This document shows, piece after piece, positions 18,047-27,081 of a stretch of 64,000 bases of DNA. This stretch comes from Cupriavidus agavae (GTDB lineage: Bacteria > Pseudomonadota > Gammaproteobacteria > Burkholderiales > Burkholderiaceae): NCBI RefSeq assembly GCF_004217045.1, contig NZ_SGXM01000009.1:62001-126000 (forward strand), written 5' to 3'. Made by a program: the position numbers and the translations under genes. The notes below the pieces were generated by a model, which did not search any database, had not been told where the DNA came from, and saw only the letters and a list, made by a program, of their open reading frames with translations. How positions within the stretch are numbered: position 1 is the stretch's first letter; the number at the start of each line of letters is the position of its first letter.

Positions 18047-18069
18047 CCCCCCGTCCGCCGGACGGGGGG
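18047..18069. terminator. Second hairpin between convergent genes
   Basis: CCCCCCGTCC (18047-18056) and GGACGGGGGG (18060-18069) form a perfect 10-bp stem around a 3-base loop, just after the kdgD stop and before its T-tailed terminator. Confidence 0.7.
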
Positions 18070-18092
18070 CAACACCGGCTGACTGCGCCGGC

Positions 18093-19007
18093 TTACTGCG
18101 GTCCGAGCTTCTTGATCAGGGCGTCCAGCATGCCCAGTTCTTCCTCGGTCAGGTCCGTCAGCGGTGCGCGCACCGGGCCTGCGTCGTAGCCCACCAGCTT
18201 GGCGCCGGCCTTGACGATCGAGACGGCGTAGCCATGCTTGCGGTTGCGGATGTCCAGGTACGGCAGGAAGAAGTCGTCGATCAGGCGGCCCACGGTGGCG
18301 TGGTCGTCCGCGGCGATGGCGCGGTAGAAGTCCATCGCGGTCTTCGGGATGAAGTTGAACACGGCCGACGAGTACACCGGCACGCCCAGCGCCTTGTAGG
18401 CGGCGGCGTAGACTTCGGCGGTGGGCAGGCCACCCAGGTAGGCCAGGCGGTCGCCCAGCTTGCGGCGCACGCGGACCATGGCCTCGATGTCACCCACGCC
18501 GTCCTTGAAGCCGATCAGGTTCGGGCACTTGTCCACCACCTTTTCCAGCAGGTCGGCGCCGATGCGCGAATTGGCGCGGTTGTAGACGATCACGCCGCAC
18601 TTGGTGGCCTTGCAGACCTCTTCGATGTGGTTGGCGATGCCGTCTTCGCTGGCTTCGGTCAGGTAGTGCGGCATCAGCAGGATGCCGTGCGCGCCCAGGC
18701 GCTCGGCTTCCTTGGCGTATTCGATGGCCACGCGGGTCGGGCCGCCGGCGCCGGCCAGGATGGGCACCTTGCCGCGGCAGGTTTCCACGGCGGTGCGGAT
18801 CACGTTCGAGTAATCCTGCTGCGTCAGCGAGAAGAATTCGCCCGTGCCGCCGGCAGCGAACAGGGCAGATGCGCCGTAGGGGGCCAGCCATTCCAGGCGC
18901 TTGGCGTAGGTATCGGCGCGGAAGTTACCTTGCTGGTCGAAATCCGTGATCGGAAACGAGAGCAGGCCTTCCGAGATAATCTGCTTCAGTTCTTGCGGTG
19001 TAGTCAT
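18093..19007 (-). CDS. kdgD: 5-dehydro-4-deoxyglucarate dehydratase
   Basis: 304 residues from ATG 19007 (AGGAAG upstream). DapA-superfamily TIM barrel with GGTGEF near 53-58, the catalytic Tyr142 in IVYNRAN and the Schiff-base Lys168 in NLIGFKDG. It converts 5-keto-4-deoxyglucarate to 2-oxoglutarate semialdehyde and CO2, the step after aldarate dehydratases. Divergently placed against a glucarate/galactarate transporter and galactarate dehydratase, which supports the assignment over other DapA relatives. The semialdehyde dehydrogenase needed to finish the route is not in the window. Confidence 0.94.
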   Translation of the reverse strand: MTTPQELKQIISEGLLSFPITDFDQQGNFRADTYAKRLEWLAPYGASALFAAGGTGEFFSLTQQDYSNVIRTAVETCRGKVPILAGAGGPTRVAIEYAKEAERLGAHGILLMPHYLTEASEDGIANHIEEVCKATKCGVIVYNRANSRIGADLLEKVVDKCPNLIGFKDGVGDIEAMVRVRRKLGDRLAYLGGLPTAEVYAAAYKALGVPVYSSAVFNFIPKTAMDFYRAIAADDHATVGRLIDDFFLPYLDIRNRKHGYAVSIVKAGAKLVGYDAGPVRAPLTDLTEEELGMLDALIKKLGPQ

Positions 19008-19104
19008 GTCGCTCTTCCTGATCGCCACATGGCGAATGGGTGGTTTGTGTGGAACAAGGCCGGTTGTACCTCGCTCCATCGTGTGGATGGCTTCGAGATA
19101 AGTC

Positions 19105-19133
19105 ATCGTACAACTAACATCTTGACCATGCAA
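19105..19133 (-). promoter_or_regulatory. kdgD promoter with overlapping GntR-type operator
   Basis: On the minus strand TTGCAT (19133-19128), 17-base spacer, TACGAT (19110-19105). The site TCGTACAACTA at 19106-19116 fits the FadR-subfamily GntR consensus TNGTNNNACNA and overlaps the -10 box. Confidence 0.55.
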
Positions 19134-19355
19134 GCGATAAGGTCGGATTCGAGGGAAAACCCCGAATTGGGGCAGCGCTTCGGCGCCATTCGGGGAGGTT
19201 GCAAGGACTTCGCCGCCGCACGTGCCAGATTGCCCCGATCGCCCGCCAGCCCGCAAGCCAATTGAAAGGTGCGGTTTTTTCGTCTTTGCACGCTGCCGGG
19301 GCATCGTGCACCGAGTCAGGGTAAACGCGTGGTACATCGAAGGGAACGCCGTCTC

Positions 19356-19377
19356 TATAATCTGAGTCGTACGACGA
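19356..19377 (+). promoter_or_regulatory. gudP promoter -10 box and GntR-type operator
   Basis: Perfect TATAAT at 19356-19361 with no good -35. TCGTACGACGA at 19367-19377 fits TNGTNNNACNA and contains the palindrome GTCGTACGAC; it would cover the transcription start. A matching site sits on the kdgD side. Confidence 0.6.
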
Positions 19378-19437
19378 CATATCACAGGCCGGTCCCAACG
19401 CATTCCTGCCCCAGGCCCCCGGCTGTGAGGAGACCCG

Positions 19438-20796
19438 ATGACCGCAACACCAAGCACCAGCGCGACCGCCGCCACCGGCGCCCGCCGCACCAATGTCCGC
19501 TACTGGATTCTTGCCCTGATCTTCATCGTGACCACGATCAACTACGCCGATCGTGCCACGCTCTCCATCACTGGTCCCGCCATGCGCGAGGAGTTCGGCT
19601 TCTCGGCCGTGCAGATGGGCTATATCTTCTCGGCGTTCAGCTGGGCCTACGTGATGGCCCAGATCCCGGGCGGCTGGCTGCTCGACCGCTTCGGCGCGCG
19701 CCGCATCTACGCCGTGAGCATCTTCGCCTGGTCGTTCTTCACGCTGCTGCAGGGCTGGATCGGCATCTTCGGCACCGCCGGCGCCACGCTGGCCGCGCTG
19801 TTCGGCCTGCGTTTCGCGGTGGGCCTGGCGGAATCCCCGGCTTTCCCGGCCAACGCCAAGGTGGTGGCGAGCTGGTTCCCCACCGACGAGCGGGGCACGG
19901 CCTCGGCCATCTTCAACGCGGCGCAGTACTTTGCCGCCGTGGTGTTCACGCCGCTGATGGCCTGGATCGTCCATAGCTGGGGCTGGCACCACGTCTACCT
20001 GTGGATGGGCATCATGGGCATGCTGCTGGCGCTGGTCTGGCTCAAGGTCATGCGCAGCCCAGCCACCCACCCGGCGGTCAACCCGGCCGAACTGGCCCAC
20101 ATCGAGCAGGGCGGCGGGCTGATCCACATGAACGAGGGCGAGGGCAAGGCGAAGGAAGCCAGCCCCACCGGCTGGTTCTATGCAAAGCAGCTGCTCTCGA
20201 ACCGCATGCTGGCCGGCGTCTACCTGGGCCAGTACTGCGTGAACGTGCTGACGTACTTCTTCCTGACGTGGTTCCCGGTGTACCTGGTGCAGGCGCGCGG
20301 CATGTCGATCCTGAAGGCGGGCTTCGTGGCGTCGCTGCCGGCGATCTGCGGCTTCCTGGGCGGCGTGCTCGGCGGCGTGATCTCCGATGCGCTGCTGCGC
20401 CGTGGCCATTCGCTGACGCTGGCGCGCAAGGTGCCGATCGTGGCCGGCATGGCGCTGTCGATGTCGATGATCGCCTGCAACTACGTGGATGCCGAGTGGC
20501 TCGTGGTGGGCATCATGGCGCTGGCGTTCTTCGGCAAGGGTATCGGCGCGCTGGGCTGGGCCGTGGTGGCCGATACGGCGCCCAAGGAAGTGATCGGCAT
20601 GGCCGGCAGCATCTTCAACACGTTCGGCAATATCGCCGGCATCGTGACGCCGATCGTGATCGGCTATATCCTGAGCACGACGGGCTCGTTCAACGGCGCG
20701 CTGGTGTTCGTCGGCGTGAACGCCCTGGTTTGCGTGCTGAGCTACCTGGTGATCGTCAAGGACATTCGCCGCGTGGAACTGAAGCACCCCCAATAA
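19438..20796 (+). CDS. gudP: Glucarate/galactarate MFS transporter
   Basis: 452 residues, twelve hydrophobic segments. N-terminal INYADRATLSI and GWLLDRFGARR match the anion:cation symporter branch of the major facilitator superfamily (GudP, GarP, DgoT), and the loop between segments 6 and 7 is cytoplasmic and charged as usual. It should import D-glucarate and galactarate with protons. The 16-base gap to the galactarate dehydratase and the divergent kdgD make a complete uptake-plus-dehydration unit. Confidence 0.93.
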   Translation: MTATPSTSATAATGARRTNVRYWILALIFIVTTINYADRATLSITGPAMREEFGFSAVQMGYIFSAFSWAYVMAQIPGGWLLDRFGARRIYAVSIFAWSFFTLLQGWIGIFGTAGATLAALFGLRFAVGLAESPAFPANAKVVASWFPTDERGTASAIFNAAQYFAAVVFTPLMAWIVHSWGWHHVYLWMGIMGMLLALVWLKVMRSPATHPAVNPAELAHIEQGGGLIHMNEGEGKAKEASPTGWFYAKQLLSNRMLAGVYLGQYCVNVLTYFFLTWFPVYLVQARGMSILKAGFVASLPAICGFLGGVLGGVISDALLRRGHSLTLARKVPIVAGMALSMSMIACNYVDAEWLVVGIMALAFFGKGIGALGWAVVADTAPKEVIGMAGSIFNTFGNIAGIVTPIVIGYILSTTGSFNGALVFVGVNALVCVLSYLVIVKDIRRVELKHPQ

Positions 20797-20812
20797 AGAA
20801 GGAATCCCCCAA

Positions 20813-22396
20813 ATGTCGGACTTGTCGGTACAGAACGTGGCGGCGGCGCCCAAGCCGCTCTACATCCGCATCCACGCCAATGACAACGTGGCCATTGTCG
20901 CCAACGACGGCGGACAGCCGGCCGGTACGGTGTTCCCGTGCGGCCTGACGCTCGTGGAGCACGTGCCGCAGGGCCACAAGGTGGCGCTGGTGGACCTCAG
21001 GGAAGGCGATGCCGTGACGCGCTACAACGTCACCATCGGCTACGCGCTCAAGGACCTGCCGCGCGGCAGCTGGGTCAACGAGCGTGTGATCCGCATGCCG
21101 ACGGCCCCCGGCCTGACCGACCTGCCCATCGGCACGCGCGTGCCCGAGCCGCTGCCGCCGCTCGAAGGCTACACGTTCGAGGGATTCCGCAATCCGGACG
21201 GCTCGGTGGGCACGCGCAACATCCTGGCCATCACCGAGACCGTGCAGTGCGTGTCGGGCGTGGTGGACTTCGCGGTGCGCCGGATCAAGGCCGAACTGCT
21301 GCCGAAGTACCCGAACGTCGATGACGTGGTGGGCCTCGAACACACCTACGGCTGCGGCGTGGCCATCGACGCGCCCGACGCCATCATCCCCATCCGCACG
21401 CTGCGCAACATCGCGCTGAACCCCAATTTTGGCGGAACGGCGATGATGGTGAGCCTGGGCTGCGAGAAGCTGCAGCCGGACCGCCTGATGCCGCCGGGAA
21501 CGATCCCGATCCAGACCGGTGCCGGCGAGGTGCAGGTGGGCGTGGTCTGCCTGCAGGACGACAAGCACGTGGGCTTTGCCTCGATGATCGATTCGATCGT
21601 GGCAATGGCCGAGACGCACCTGAAGACGCTCAACGCCCGAAAGCGCGAAACCGTGCCGGTCTCCGAACTGGTGGTGGGCGTGCAGTGCGGCGGCAGCGAT
21701 GCGTTCTCGGGCGTGACCGCCAACCCGGCCGTGGGCTTTGCCACCGACCTGCTGGTGCGTGCCGGTGCCACCGTGATGTTCTCGGAAGTGACCGAAGTGC
21801 GCGACGGCATCGACCAGCTGACCTCGCGCGCCGCCACGCCCGAAGTGGCCGAGGCCATGATCCGCGAGATGGACTGGTACGACCGCTATCTGGATCGCGG
21901 CCGCGCGGACCGCAGCGCCAACACCACGCCGGGCAACAAGAAGGGCGGCCTGTCGAATATCGTCGAGAAGGCCATGGGCTCGATCGTCAAGTCGGGCAGC
22001 GCACCCATTGCCGGCGTGGTCTCGCCGGGCGAGCGCGTCAAGACGCGCGGCCTGAACTACACCGCCACCCCCGCCAGCGACTTCATCTGCGGCACGCTGC
22101 AGATGGCGGCCGGCATGAACCTGCACGTCTTCACCACGGGCCGCGGCACGCCGTACGGCCTGGCCGAAGTGCCGGTCATCAAGGTTGCCACGCGCAGCGA
22201 CCTGGCCCGCCGCTGGCATGACCTGATGGACATCAACGCCGGCAGCATCGCCACCGGCGACGCCACCATCGAGGACGTGGGCTGGGAACTGTTCAACCTC
22301 ATGATCGAGGTGGCCAGCGGCCGCAAGAAAACGTGGGCCGAGCACCATGGGCTGCAGAACTCGCTCGCGCTGTTCAACCCGGCGCCGGTGACCTGA
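20813..22396 (+). CDS. garD: Galactarate dehydratase
   Basis: 527 residues, AAGGAA upstream of the ATG. UxaA/GarD family: an N-terminal SAF-like domain (IRIHANDNVAIV to about residue 100) followed by the large catalytic part with GYTFEGFRNPDGSVGTRN, HTYGCG and VGVQCGGSDAFSG, where conserved His and Cys residues bind iron. It removes water from galactarate to give 5-keto-4-deoxyglucarate, the KdgD substrate. Some GarD-like enzymes prefer glucarate or other aldarates. Second gene of the gudP operon. Confidence 0.93.
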   Translation: MSDLSVQNVAAAPKPLYIRIHANDNVAIVANDGGQPAGTVFPCGLTLVEHVPQGHKVALVDLREGDAVTRYNVTIGYALKDLPRGSWVNERVIRMPTAPGLTDLPIGTRVPEPLPPLEGYTFEGFRNPDGSVGTRNILAITETVQCVSGVVDFAVRRIKAELLPKYPNVDDVVGLEHTYGCGVAIDAPDAIIPIRTLRNIALNPNFGGTAMMVSLGCEKLQPDRLMPPGTIPIQTGAGEVQVGVVCLQDDKHVGFASMIDSIVAMAETHLKTLNARKRETVPVSELVVGVQCGGSDAFSGVTANPAVGFATDLLVRAGATVMFSEVTEVRDGIDQLTSRAATPEVAEAMIREMDWYDRYLDRGRADRSANTTPGNKKGGLSNIVEKAMGSIVKSGSAPIAGVVSPGERVKTRGLNYTATPASDFICGTLQMAAGMNLHVFTTGRGTPYGLAEVPVIKVATRSDLARRWHDLMDINAGSIATGDATIEDVGWELFNLMIEVASGRKKTWAEHHGLQNSLALFNPAPVT

Positions 22397-22467
22397 GACT
22401 TCGATTCCGACAAGTGCTGTAAACGCCACCAAAAACAGGATGGGTCGGCGAGTGGTATATTCCAGTA

Positions 22468-22499
22468 TCTATTCATGATTCTATTCAAGAATCTATTCA
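22468..22499 (+). repeat. Three 12-bp-spaced TCTATTCA repeats at the yjjJ start
   Basis: Identical copies at 22468-22475, 22480-22487 and 22492-22499, exactly 12 bp apart, ending four bases before the ATG. The inverted repeat GATTCT (22477-22482) / AGAATC (22488-22493) is embedded. Looks like an operator array for autoregulation. Confidence 0.7.
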
Positions 22500-22502
22500 G
22501 AT

Positions 22503-23855
22503 ATGGCTCCGCTCGCCGAACGTCTTCGTCTCAAGCTTGCGCATGGGCCCGCCAGTGCGCGGCAACTCATTGAAGATACAGGGGTTTCCCAGCCAACGTT
22601 GTCGCGTGCGATCGGGGCGATGGGTGAGGAACTGGTGCGGCTGGGCGCCGCCCGATCTATTCATTACGCGCTCCGCGACCCCCAACGTGGGCTGGGCGAC
22701 ATCCCGATCTACCGGGTCTGTCCGGACGGCACGATCCATCCGCTGGGCGAGCTGATACCGGTGCGGCCGGAGGGGTTCGTGATGCGCGAAACCGATGGCC
22801 TGACGCGGTTCAGCGACAGCCTGCCGTGGTGGCTGCTGGACATGCGCCCGCAGGGTTTCCTGGGCCGGGCCTATGCCGCCCGCCATGCCGAGCCGCTCGG
22901 GCTCCCCGCCAACGTGGCCGAGTGGAGCGATACCCACGTGCTGCGCGCCCTGATCGCGCAGGGCCATGACGCAGTGGGCAACCTGCTGCTGGGCGACAAG
23001 GCGCGCGAGCGGTTTCTCGATTCCCCGATACCCGAGCCGATTGCACAGGCCGGGAAGGGCGAGGTCTATGCCCGCCTGGCGATGGAGGCCGCGCGCGGGG
23101 AACTGCCGGGGTCGTCGGCGGGTGGCGAACAGCCAAAATTCGCCGCCTATGCCGACACGCCAGCCGGTGCCCGCCATGTGCTGGTCAAGTTCACGCTGCC
23201 GGACGCCAACGAGATCACCGGGCGCTGGCGCGACCTGCTGCTGACCGAGCACCACGCGCTGGAAACGCTGACGGCCGCGGGCGTCTCGGCGGCCCGTTCG
23301 CAGGTGATCGATCACGGCGGGCAGCGGTTCCTGGAGGTGGAACGCTTCGACCGGATCGGGCCGCTGGGGCGGCGGGCGCTGTTCTCGCTGGCATCGGTCG
23401 ATGCGGAGTTCGCGGGGGAGGGCGCCGCCATCTGGCCCGTCATCGCGGCGCGGCTGGCCGCCGAGGGGCACATCACGCAGGAATCGGCCGATGGCGTGGC
23501 GCTGCTCTACGCGTTCGGCGTCATGATCGGCAACACCGACATGCACAACGGCAACGTGTCGTTCAGCAATGGCGACGAGCGGCATGCGCGTCCCTATCGG
23601 CTGGCGCCTGCTTATGACATGCTGCCGATGGGGTTCGCACCGCGTGCGAGCGGGTTCCTGTCGAACGAGTTGCCGCCGGCCCGGCTGCATCCGGGGGTGC
23701 CGAACGCGCTCTGGAGCCGGGCGCACGGCCTGGCGCTCCAGTTCACGGCCCGGCTGCGTGCCGACGACCGCGTCACGGCGGCGTTCCGGCCCTGCCTGGA
23801 CGCCCTGGACGCGCATCTGGACACCGCCGGTGCCAAGGTCGCACGGCTTGGCTGA
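22503..23855 (+). CDS. yjjJ: HipA-family kinase with fused N-terminal helix-turn-helix (YjjJ-like)
   Basis: 450 residues. Residues ~1-55 form a winged helix (ARQLIEDTGVSQPTLSRAIGAM), standing in for a separate HipB antitoxin. The rest is a HipA-type serine/threonine kinase: GGEQPKF near 207-213 (nucleotide loop), VLVKF (catalytic-site Lys), LEVERFDR, the catalytic GNTDMHNGN near 342-350 and LAPAYDMLP as the Mg-binding DFG equivalent. All key residues are present, so it should phosphorylate a target, perhaps a tRNA synthetase. No partner gene lies beside it. E. coli YjjJ is the closest known type. Confidence 0.88.
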   Translation: MAPLAERLRLKLAHGPASARQLIEDTGVSQPTLSRAIGAMGEELVRLGAARSIHYALRDPQRGLGDIPIYRVCPDGTIHPLGELIPVRPEGFVMRETDGLTRFSDSLPWWLLDMRPQGFLGRAYAARHAEPLGLPANVAEWSDTHVLRALIAQGHDAVGNLLLGDKARERFLDSPIPEPIAQAGKGEVYARLAMEAARGELPGSSAGGEQPKFAAYADTPAGARHVLVKFTLPDANEITGRWRDLLLTEHHALETLTAAGVSAARSQVIDHGGQRFLEVERFDRIGPLGRRALFSLASVDAEFAGEGAAIWPVIAARLAAEGHITQESADGVALLYAFGVMIGNTDMHNGNVSFSNGDERHARPYRLAPAYDMLPMGFAPRASGFLSNELPPARLHPGVPNALWSRAHGLALQFTARLRADDRVTAAFRPCLDALDAHLDTAGAKVARLG

Positions 23856-23879
23856 GCGCGGGCGCCCAGCCTTCCACCA

Positions 23880-24248
23880 TTAGCCGCCCACCACCTGCTT
23901 GGCGAACGTCGCGCGCTCCATTTCCACCACATTGGCGGTCACGTGTACGACCTGTCCCGGCGTGCCGGGGCGCACCATTTCCGCAATGGTATCGACCACG
24001 ATCTGGCCCACCTGCTTGCGGATGGCCTGGTCGCGGCCGTCGAGGATCTGCAGCGTGGCGTGCACGAACGCGCGCTCGGCTTCCCCGGTGCCCTGGCGGA
24101 ACGTGGTCAGCGTCACGCAACGCGACTTGATGGCCGGTTCGTCAAAATGGCCGCTGGCGAGCAGCGCGGCGTTGCATTCGTCGAGCAGTTCTTCCTTCGA
24201 ACGCGTCAGGCGGGTGTTTTCGGTGATCTCGACGACGAGGTGAGGCAT
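23880..24248 (-). CDS. 5-carboxymethyl-2-hydroxymuconate Delta-isomerase family protein
   Basis: 122 residues starting MPHLVVEITENTRL, exactly the CHMI family start, with Pro2 (the catalytic base once Met is removed). These trimeric tautomerases isomerise carboxymethyl-hydroxymuconate in homoprotocatechuate breakdown, but no other genes of that pathway are close, so the true substrate is open. It lies 76 bp downstream of an IclR regulator and an acyl-CoA ligase on the same strand, so it is probably part of that operon. Confidence 0.88.
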   Translation of the reverse strand: MPHLVVEITENTRLTRSKEELLDECNAALLASGHFDEPAIKSRCVTLTTFRQGTGEAERAFVHATLQILDGRDQAIRKQVGQIVVDTIAEMVRPGTPGQVVHVTANVVEMERATFAKQVVGG

Positions 24249-24324
24249 GGCGGGTTATCCGGTGGGGCCAGGGGAAACCGCATCGTACGGCAAACGCGAC
24301 GTTCCCGCTGCCCCCCGGAACCCG

Positions 24325-25218
24325 TCAGGCGGTCACGCCGAAAGTGGCCTCGATGCGGCGCACGTGCTGCTGCAGCAGCGGCCGCACCTTCTCCAGCAGA
24401 TGCGCGGGCGGCACCACGGCGTTGGGGCCGCTGCAGCTCAGCGTCATCGGCGGCAGCGAGGGGCCGGGACGGAAGGCCAGCGCAATCGAGTTGATGTCGG
24501 GCAGCCACTCGCCGAACGACGTGGTGCAACCCAGCCGGCGATGTTCGTCCCGGCACTGTTCGAGCATCGTCTCGGCCTGCGCCGCGCTGGCCTTGTCGTC
24601 GGTGCGGAACGCACTCAGCGCCTGGCGCTGCTCGGCGGGTGGCAGCGCCAGCAGGTAGGCGCGCCCGGCCGCCGTGGCCAGCCCCGACACGCGGCTGCCC
24701 ACGGGCACGCGCAGCGTCAGGTAGCTCTCGGCCTGGCAGTTCTCGAAAATCAGCATGCGGCCCCGGTCGCGCACGATCAGCGAGGCCACGCCTTGCGAGA
24801 GATTGGCCAGCTCCTGCATGAACGGCCGTGCCACGGAGAGCACATCCGCGCCTTGCTGGGCGGCCGGCGCCAGCGCCAGGGCCGAACTGCCGAGCCGGTA
24901 GCGCACCGGCTCCGTCAGCGCCTGCAGGTAGCCAAGTTCGGTCAGCGTGTGCGTCAGGCGCGAGATCGTCGATTTCGGCAGGCCGCAGCGCTGGGCCAGT
25001 TCGGCATTGCCGAGTTCGCTGTCGAACGCGCGGAAGCACGCCAGCACATCGAGCCCACGGGCCAGCGCGGTGACGAAGTGGCGGTCTTCCTTGCGGCGGC
25101 TTTCGGGCTTGCCGGGCAGGGCGGGGGCGAGGGCGAGGGCGTCAGCGTGCTTGTCAGCGTGGTTGTCAGCGGAATCGTCCGCCATGGCGGTCAGGGTCTG
25201 TTCCATGGTGGCGCTCAC
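24325..25218 (-). CDS. IclR family transcriptional regulator
   Basis: 297 residues. After an unstructured N-terminus of about 45 residues comes the winged helix (VTALARGLDVLACF to LTELGYL, residues ~48-100), then the IclR effector domain. The start overlaps the stop of the acyl-CoA ligase (ATGA), so the regulator is made from the same transcript and probably controls it in response to the acid or its CoA ester. IclR proteins often regulate aromatic-acid catabolism. Confidence 0.93.
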   Translation of the reverse strand: MSATMEQTLTAMADDSADNHADKHADALALAPALPGKPESRRKEDRHFVTALARGLDVLACFRAFDSELGNAELAQRCGLPKSTISRLTHTLTELGYLQALTEPVRYRLGSSALALAPAAQQGADVLSVARPFMQELANLSQGVASLIVRDRGRMLIFENCQAESYLTLRVPVGSRVSGLATAAGRAYLLALPPAEQRQALSAFRTDDKASAAQAETMLEQCRDEHRRLGCTTSFGEWLPDINSIALAFRPGPSLPPMTLSCSGPNAVVPPAHLLEKVRPLLQQHVRRIEATFGVTA

Positions 25219-26780
25219 AGGTTGCCGGCGGCCAGTTGCTCGCGCAGCCTGGCCTTGAGGATCTTGCCCGAGGGTGCGGCGGGCAGTTGTGCCACGACGC
25301 GGATTTCGGCGGGCATCTTGTACGGCGACAGCCGTTCGCGCAGGAAGGCGCGCAGCGCGGGCTCGTCGAGCGTCATGCCGCCGCGTACCTCGACGAAGGC
25401 GATGACTTCCTCGTTGCCCTCCACCGCGCGGCCCACCACGGCCGACTGCAGCACCGCCGGGAAGGCGTTCAGCGACTGCTCCACTTCCTCGGGATACACG
25501 TTGAAGCCCGAGTGGATAATGATCTCCTTGGAGCGGCCCACGATGGACACCGCCCCGTCAGGATCGATCTTCGCCAGATCACCGGTATGCAGCCAGCCGT
25601 CGGCGTCGATGGTCTGGGCGGTCAGGTCGGGGCGGCGGTAGTAGCCCTTCATCACGTTCGGCCCGCGCACCAGCAGTTCGCCGCTGCCGTCGGGCAGCGG
25701 GGCGCCGAGCATGATCTCGACATCGGGCACCACCGGGCCCACCGAGCAATCCTGGCGCGGATGTTCCACGCGGGTCTGGCAGACCGTGGGCGAGGTCTCG
25801 GTCATGCCGTAGCCGTTGTGCAGCACGATGCCGAACGCGTCCTCGAACGCGGCCTTCAGCGTGGCCGTCAGCGGGGCACCACCGGACTGCGCCATCCGCA
25901 GCGCTGGCGTGCGCAGCGACTGGCCGTTGGCGCGGCCCCATTCGATGACCTTGGCGTACATGGCCGGCACGCCGTGCAGCACGGTCAGTTGCTGGTCCAC
26001 CAGCGCCCGCGCCAGCTTCTCGGGCCGGAAACGCGGTTCGTAGTAGACCGTGGCCCCGTTCGACACGGGGCCTACCAGCAGCACGGACAGCCCATAGACG
26101 TGCGAGATCGGCAAAACGCCATAAACACGGTCGCCGGCGGTCACGCGCGACTGCAGCCGGTTGGAATGGCCGATGAACATCAGATTGGCGTGCGTCAGCA
26201 TCACGGCCTTCGACGCGCCCGTGGTGCCGGTGGTGTAGATCAGCGCCGCCACCTGCCGGCGCGGATCGGCCTCGACGGGCTCCGGCACCGCCGCTTCGTC
26301 CACCGCGCTGACCAGCAGGCGGCCCACGTGGGTCCATTCGGCATCCTGCGCGCCGCGCGCCACGCCATGCTCGCGGGCTTCGGGGAAATCGTTGTCGAGG
26401 TACAGCGTCACGCGGGCGCCGGCATGCTCGACGATGTTGGCGATCTCGCGCGCCGACAACCGGGCGTTGACCGGCACCGACCATGCATCGAGCGCGCTCA
26501 GCGCCAGCAGCAGCACCGAGCAGCCCACGCTGTTCTCGGTTACCAGCACCACGCGGTCGCCGCCGCGCACGCCGAGCTCGGCCAGCGTCCGGGCCGTGTC
26601 GCGCACCGCCACGTCGAGTTCGGCATAGCGCAGTGCCCGGTGCGCGTCCATCACGGCGATGCGGTCAGGCTCGCTGGCCACCCACGGTGCCATGGTCTGG
26701 TGCAGGCGGTCGAACCTGGGCTGATAGGAAGGGGAGGACGTCGGGCCGGAATGGCCCGCCGGTGCGGCGGTGCTGCTCAT
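25215..26780 (-). CDS. Class I acyl-CoA synthetase / AMP-dependent ligase
   Basis: 521 residues from ATG 26780 (GGAG upstream). Motifs in order: P-loop YTTGTTGASK at 182-191, GGAPL, GYGMTETSP, GWLHTGD, SGFNVYPEEVE and the catalytic Lys in APSGKILKARL. Activates a carboxylate to acyl-CoA; general pattern is like long-chain or aromatic acid:CoA ligases. First gene of a three-gene unit with IclR and a CHMI-like isomerase. A different ligase at 10095 shares only family-level similarity. Confidence 0.92.
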   Translation of the reverse strand: MSSTAAPAGHSGPTSSPSYQPRFDRLHQTMAPWVASEPDRIAVMDAHRALRYAELDVAVRDTARTLAELGVRGGDRVVLVTENSVGCSVLLLALSALDAWSVPVNARLSAREIANIVEHAGARVTLYLDNDFPEAREHGVARGAQDAEWTHVGRLLVSAVDEAAVPEPVEADPRRQVAALIYTTGTTGASKAVMLTHANLMFIGHSNRLQSRVTAGDRVYGVLPISHVYGLSVLLVGPVSNGATVYYEPRFRPEKLARALVDQQLTVLHGVPAMYAKVIEWGRANGQSLRTPALRMAQSGGAPLTATLKAAFEDAFGIVLHNGYGMTETSPTVCQTRVEHPRQDCSVGPVVPDVEIMLGAPLPDGSGELLVRGPNVMKGYYRRPDLTAQTIDADGWLHTGDLAKIDPDGAVSIVGRSKEIIIHSGFNVYPEEVEQSLNAFPAVLQSAVVGRAVEGNEEVIAFVEVRGGMTLDEPALRAFLRERLSPYKMPAEIRVVAQLPAAPSGKILKARLREQLAAGNL

Positions 26781-27081
26781 GGTGTCTCCAGACAGGCTTC
26801 CGGCGTGGATTCCGCCGGTATTCGATGTGGAGGATCGTCCCATCGATCTCGGGCCATCGTCAACCGCGTGGCGGAATGACGATTCCGCAGAGCGGAATTC
26901 ATGCTCAGGTTTTGTGCGAACACCGCACCGGCGGCACTTGCCGGCCTGCCTGGCAGTTGTCGGTTTTGCGACATGTCTGCCAATGTCTGCCCGCTCCCAT
27001 GCGCACTCGTCATATCTCCCGGCAGACATCAGCAATGGGAACGATTATCATGTGCGTTAATTTTTCGGACATCGTAGAAAT
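26781..27081. other. 301-bp divergent intergenic region (ligase / iron cluster)
   Basis: No gene. The right end is unusually A/T-rich and holds a candidate Fur box at 27036-27050. Confidence 0.5.
27036..27050 (+). promoter_or_regulatory. Candidate Fur box
   Basis: TGGGAACGATTATCA fits the 7-1-7 Fur consensus TGATAAT-N-ATTATCA at 11 of 14 informative positions; the right half-site is perfect. It lies 32-46 bases before the first gene of an iron-siderophore uptake cluster. Confidence 0.5.

Larger units (their letters stand above)
19008..19437. other. 430-bp divergent control region kdgD / gudP
   Basis: Noncoding. Holds the two outward promoters and two GntR-type sites listed separately, 261 bp apart. 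No regulator gene of the GntR family is encoded nearby. Confidence 0.6.
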
